64,000 nt of DNA, taken from contig NZ_NFJQ01000001.1 of assembly GCF_002159945.1 (NCBI RefSeq), positions 186,001 through 250,000 of the forward strand, given 5' to 3'. The notes under the pieces were generated by a model, which ran no database searches, was not told the DNA's origin, and saw only the letters and a list, made by a program, of their open reading frames with translations. The stretch's first letter is position 1; each line of letters starts with the position of its first letter. Positions 61,871 to 64,000 of the stretch are shown here, piece by piece. A program made the position numbers and the translations under genes. This DNA is from Cloacibacillus sp. An23 (GTDB lineage: Bacteria; Synergistota; Synergistia; Synergistales; Synergistaceae).

Positions 61871-62000
61871 CCGCGCACCCTCCGTCGATATGCTTTAACG
61901 CAAAAAAACCGTATGCAGCCTTGCATACGGTAAGGTACTCAACCCGAGGTTGTTATTGAAAATCCGAGGAAACTATATCAAGCGCGGGCGAAAAACTCAA
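61871..62000 (-). promoter_or_regulatory. promoter and attenuator-like leader of the MATE operon
   Basis: Minus-strand TTGAGT (61995-62000) and TATAGT (61972-61977), spacing 17. The leader holds CCTCGG twice, an AACC-TCG-GGTT mini-hairpin, then a strong terminator, stem ACCGTATGCA / TGCATACGGT (61922-61931 / 61908-61917) and TTTTTT, before the MATE ribosome site GGAGGG. CCTT/AAGG could pair alternatively and break the terminator. It looks like a riboswitch-type or attenuation control but matches no class I know. Confidence 0.6.
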
Positions 62001-62050
62001 TAGGGGCGAAACGCGCAAATCGTACCGCCGCCGCGCCTCCGGCAGCTCCG

Positions 62051-62908
62051 CTATTCCTTCGAAGATCGCAGAGTCGAAAGCAGTGCCGTGCCTAAAATCA
62101 CCGCTCCGCCCGCGAGCTCGCGAAGCGTCGGGAACTCGCCGATAAAAAGCGCCGCCGCAGCGATGCCGTAGACGCTTTCGAGGCTCGCTATCACGCCCGC
62201 CGTCTGCGCGCGCACGCTCTTCATGCCGCTGATAAAAAGCGAGTGCGCGACGCCTGTGAGCACGACGCCGAGCACGGCGAGAAGCGCCCAGTCCGCCGGC
62301 GTGACGTGCGGCCTGTCGAAAAGCAGGACCGGCAGCATCAGAAGCGCCGCAGTCCCCTGCTCGTAGAAGGCCACGACGCTGCCGTCGTAGCGCGCGACGA
62401 ACTTCCTGTTGAGCAGCGACATCACCGCGTAAGAGAGGCTCCCGGCCATGCCCCAGATCATCCCCGCAATCATGCCGGGCCCCGCATCGAAGCCGGGCAC
62501 GACGAGCAGCACTCCGCCGAACATCACGAACGCGGCGAGCACGTCAGCGCCGCGCAGCCTTTCACGGAACAGCAGCGGCTCGAGGAAAGTGACGAAAATA
62601 GGGTAAGCGGCGAAGGTCAGCACGCCTATCGCGACTGTCGAGAGCTTGACTGAAAGATAAAAGGCGGTCCAGTGGAGCGCGAGCACCGCCCCGACCGCGG
62701 CGATCGCCGCGTAATCGGCGGCGCGGGCCAGACGCACATTCTTTTTCCTTAAAAAGAAGAAAAGCCCCATCGACGCGGAGGCGAAGAACACGCGCCCGAG
62801 CACGATGTACGGCGCGGGCAGGCTTATGAATTTGCCGAAAAGCCCCGTAAGGCCGAAAAGTACGACTGAAAGATGAATTTCCAGAAGATTCCGCGTCCTG
62901 ACGTCCAC
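62051..62908 (-). CDS. EamA/DMT-family transporter
   Basis: 285 residues from a GTG at 62908 (GGAGG 9 bases upstream); the open frame extends far upstream over the regulator gene. Ten membrane helices in two EamA repeats: LFGLTGLFGKFISLPA start, and GMIWGMAGSLSYAVMSLLNRK in the second half over two segments. Exports or imports amino acids and other metabolites. Begins 14 bases after the YheO-type regulator stop, in one operon with the ornithine-cyclodeaminase-family gene. Confidence 0.88.
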   Translation of the reverse strand: MDVRTRNLLEIHLSVVLFGLTGLFGKFISLPAPYIVLGRVFFASASMGLFFFLRKKNVRLARAADYAAIAAVGAVLALHWTAFYLSVKLSTVAIGVLTFAAYPIFVTFLEPLLFRERLRGADVLAAFVMFGGVLLVVPGFDAGPGMIAGMIWGMAGSLSYAVMSLLNRKFVARYDGSVVAFYEQGTAALLMLPVLLFDRPHVTPADWALLAVLGVVLTGVAHSLFISGMKSVRAQTAGVIASLESVYGIAAAALFIGEFPTLRELAGGAVILGTALLSTLRSSKE

Positions 62909-62922
62909 GCAGCGCTTCCTCC

Positions 62923-63582
62923 CTATTCCGCGCCGCAGCGCTTCCTGACGGCGCGCAGGTCGGCGTACAGGGTGTAGCGGCTCTTCCCCATCTCGCGCGC
63001 GAGATAGTCTATCGAGCCCTTGAGACGGAAGAAGCCGCGCCCGTCGAGAAATTCCACGCACTCCCGGCGTTCCCCGCTCGTGAGATACTCGAGCGGGCGG
63101 CCCATGCGGCGGCGCGCCTCTTCGACGAAAGACGCCTCGTCCTCGGGGCCTCCGAACCTCTCCACCCTGGGGCCGTCGAAGGAAAGCGGCTTTACCGCGG
63201 TCAGGAAGGAAGCCGCGTCGAGAAGCATCCTCGCCTTCGTCGTATCGTAATTGACGCAGAGCATCCCGACGAGCTTCCGCCCCGCGTCGCGTATCAGCAG
63301 GACGCTCGAACGGAGCTGCCGCCCGTTCCGCGCCTCCGCCGGGTAGTTAGCGATATAGTCCAGCGTCTCCACCTCGGAGCTGGTCATGAGAAAGCGCCCG
63401 AAGTCCGACATAGGCGCGTCCGCGCCGCGCCCCGAAAGACGCTCGTTCGCGGAGGCGATTATCCTCGTACCCTCCGGCGTCAGGTCGTGCAGTATTACCT
63501 CGTAATCAGGGCCGAGCGTCTCGCCGAGCATACCGACGAGCGGCACGAAAGGCGCGAGCAGCGGATGACAAATCTCTGACAT
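62923..63582 (-). CDS. YheO/DauR-type transcriptional regulator
   Basis: 219 residues. N-terminal PAS-like YheO domain (FVPLVGMLGETLGPDYEVIL, HDLTPEGTRIIASANERLSG) and a C-terminal HTH_22 domain (RGFFRLKGSIDYLAREMGKS, YTLYADLRAVR). DauR of Pseudomonas, in the same family, controls D-arginine use through an ornithine-cyclodeaminase-homologue gene. Here the gene upstream is also of that family, and an EamA transporter follows. A local regulator of that pathway. Confidence 0.88.
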   Translation of the reverse strand: MSEICHPLLAPFVPLVGMLGETLGPDYEVILHDLTPEGTRIIASANERLSGRGADAPMSDFGRFLMTSSEVETLDYIANYPAEARNGRQLRSSVLLIRDAGRKLVGMLCVNYDTTKARMLLDAASFLTAVKPLSFDGPRVERFGGPEDEASFVEEARRRMGRPLEYLTSGERRECVEFLDGRGFFRLKGSIDYLAREMGKSRYTLYADLRAVRKRCGAE

Positions 63583-63685
63583 AAAAAGCCTCCATACAAA
63601 AATAAGGCGAAGAGCCTTTCTCTCCGCCTATTATACCCACGCGCGCGGCGCGGCGGAAGTTCGGCGCGCCGGCGCCGTGCCTTCG

Positions 63686-64000
63686 CTACATCGCCACTTC
63701 GACGCCCGCGCCCGCGGCCTTCGCCTTTTTCACTATCTCGGCGGCGGCGACCACGTCGAGCGTCGCGAAGCCCACTGTCTTCATGATCGTGACGTCCTGC
63801 GGCGAGCGGCGTCCTTCGACGCGCCCGAGTATCAGCTCGCCGAGCTCGCCGGAAATCATATCGGGCGAGAATTTACCCTCGCGCTCCGCTATTATAAAGT
63901 CTCCCGCCTCGGCGAGCACCGCCTCGCGGTTGTCCACGAAAATGCGCGACGCGCGCGCGAAAAGCTCCGCGGGTATCTCGCGCATCTCGGGCGTGTAGGC
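63686..64000 (-). CDS. ornithine cyclodeaminase / mu-crystallin family protein, partial (5' off window)
   Basis: Only the last 104 codons are inside the window; the start is beyond base 64000. Match to the C-terminus of the family: IFVDNREAVLAEAGDFI, ISGELGELILGRVEGRRSP and VTIMKTVGFATLDVVAA. Members act on ornithine, D-arginine-derived imino acids, pyrroline-2-carboxylate or lysine. It heads the minus-strand operon with the YheO-type regulator and the EamA transporter. A short AAGGC-TCTTC-GCCTT hairpin followed by ATTTTTG lies about 60 bases downstream (near 63605), a possible attenuator. Confidence 0.85.
   Translation of the reverse strand, partial: AYTPEMREIPAELFARASRIFVDNREAVLAEAGDFIIAEREGKFSPDMISGELGELILGRVEGRRSPQDVTIMKTVGFATLDVVAAAEIVKKAKAAGAGVEVAM

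Noticed and set aside
61871-61966. preQ1, guanidine or yybP-type riboswitch
   Set aside because: None of the diagnostic loops or conserved cores I know for these classes is present; kept only as an unclassified leader.

Overview
The window is GC-rich, gene-dense bacterial DNA (about 60 genes, few long gaps). A FadL-type outer-membrane protein and several periplasmic-binding-protein importers show a Gram-negative cell envelope. Amino-acid and peptide handling dominates: three ABC importers or orphan binding proteins for peptides, amino acids or metals, several PLP enzymes, amidohydrolases, AbgT, and an ornithine-cyclodeaminase-family enzyme. ATP-type PEP carboxykinase, a LUD protein, a PduO-type corrinoid adenosyltransferase and many Fe-S proteins also occur. 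This resembles amino-acid-fermenting anaerobes of the Synergistota (Cloacibacillus-like). That placement is an inference from gene content; no rRNA is present. Two tRNA genes are visible, Leu(CAA) and Val(GAC).

Layout. 1-4321: peptide-type ABC importer whose binding protein lacks its second half and whose second permease carries an extra extracytoplasmic domain. 4.4-8.3 kb: LUD protein, pckA and FadL-type porin, all on the minus strand. 8.3-10.2 kb: an autoregulated-looking Rrf2 repressor, then a small membrane protein and a class IV aminotransferase. 10.3-15.3 kb: a Fe3+/aminoethylphosphonate-type importer with two different ATPases. 15.6-17.9 kb: folD and a 2x[4Fe-4S] protein. 18.2-23.2 kb: an operon of FAD flavoprotein, free-standing [2Fe-2S] protein, NRAMP-fold transporter without the metal ligands, small membrane protein and aminothiazoline-carboxylate-hydrolase-family enzyme. 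It is preceded by a promoter overlapped by a perfect 12-bp inverted repeat and by a MarR gene. This is the best candidate for an undescribed system in the window.

23.5-33.9 kb: orphan LivK-type binding protein, Zn/Cd-type P-ATPase with a separate HMA chaperone under an operator-like palindrome, tRNAs, cupin, corrinoid adenosyltransferase, a broken gene, rarA and a HAD phosphatase, with two long non-coding gaps. 34.5-40.8 kb: glycogen operon of a GH57/alpha-glucan-phosphorylase fusion, glgA and glgC. 41.4-48.0 kb: isc-type Fe-S operon (Rrf2/IscR, cysteine desulfurase, IscU, MOSC), a His-rich P-type ATPase with degenerate signature motifs, and a molbindin.

48.1-64.0 kb: C45 peptidase, AbgT transporter and YtcJ-type amidohydrolase, the remnant of an aconitase-like hydratase, an Mrp Fe-S carrier, an Eis-type acetyltransferase, an ArsC/Spx protein, an M20 amidohydrolase, an Lrp-aminotransferase pair, a MATE exporter behind a terminator-containing leader, and an EamA / YheO-type regulator / ornithine-cyclodeaminase-family cluster that runs off the right edge. 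Most operons end in clear intrinsic terminators, which are listed.
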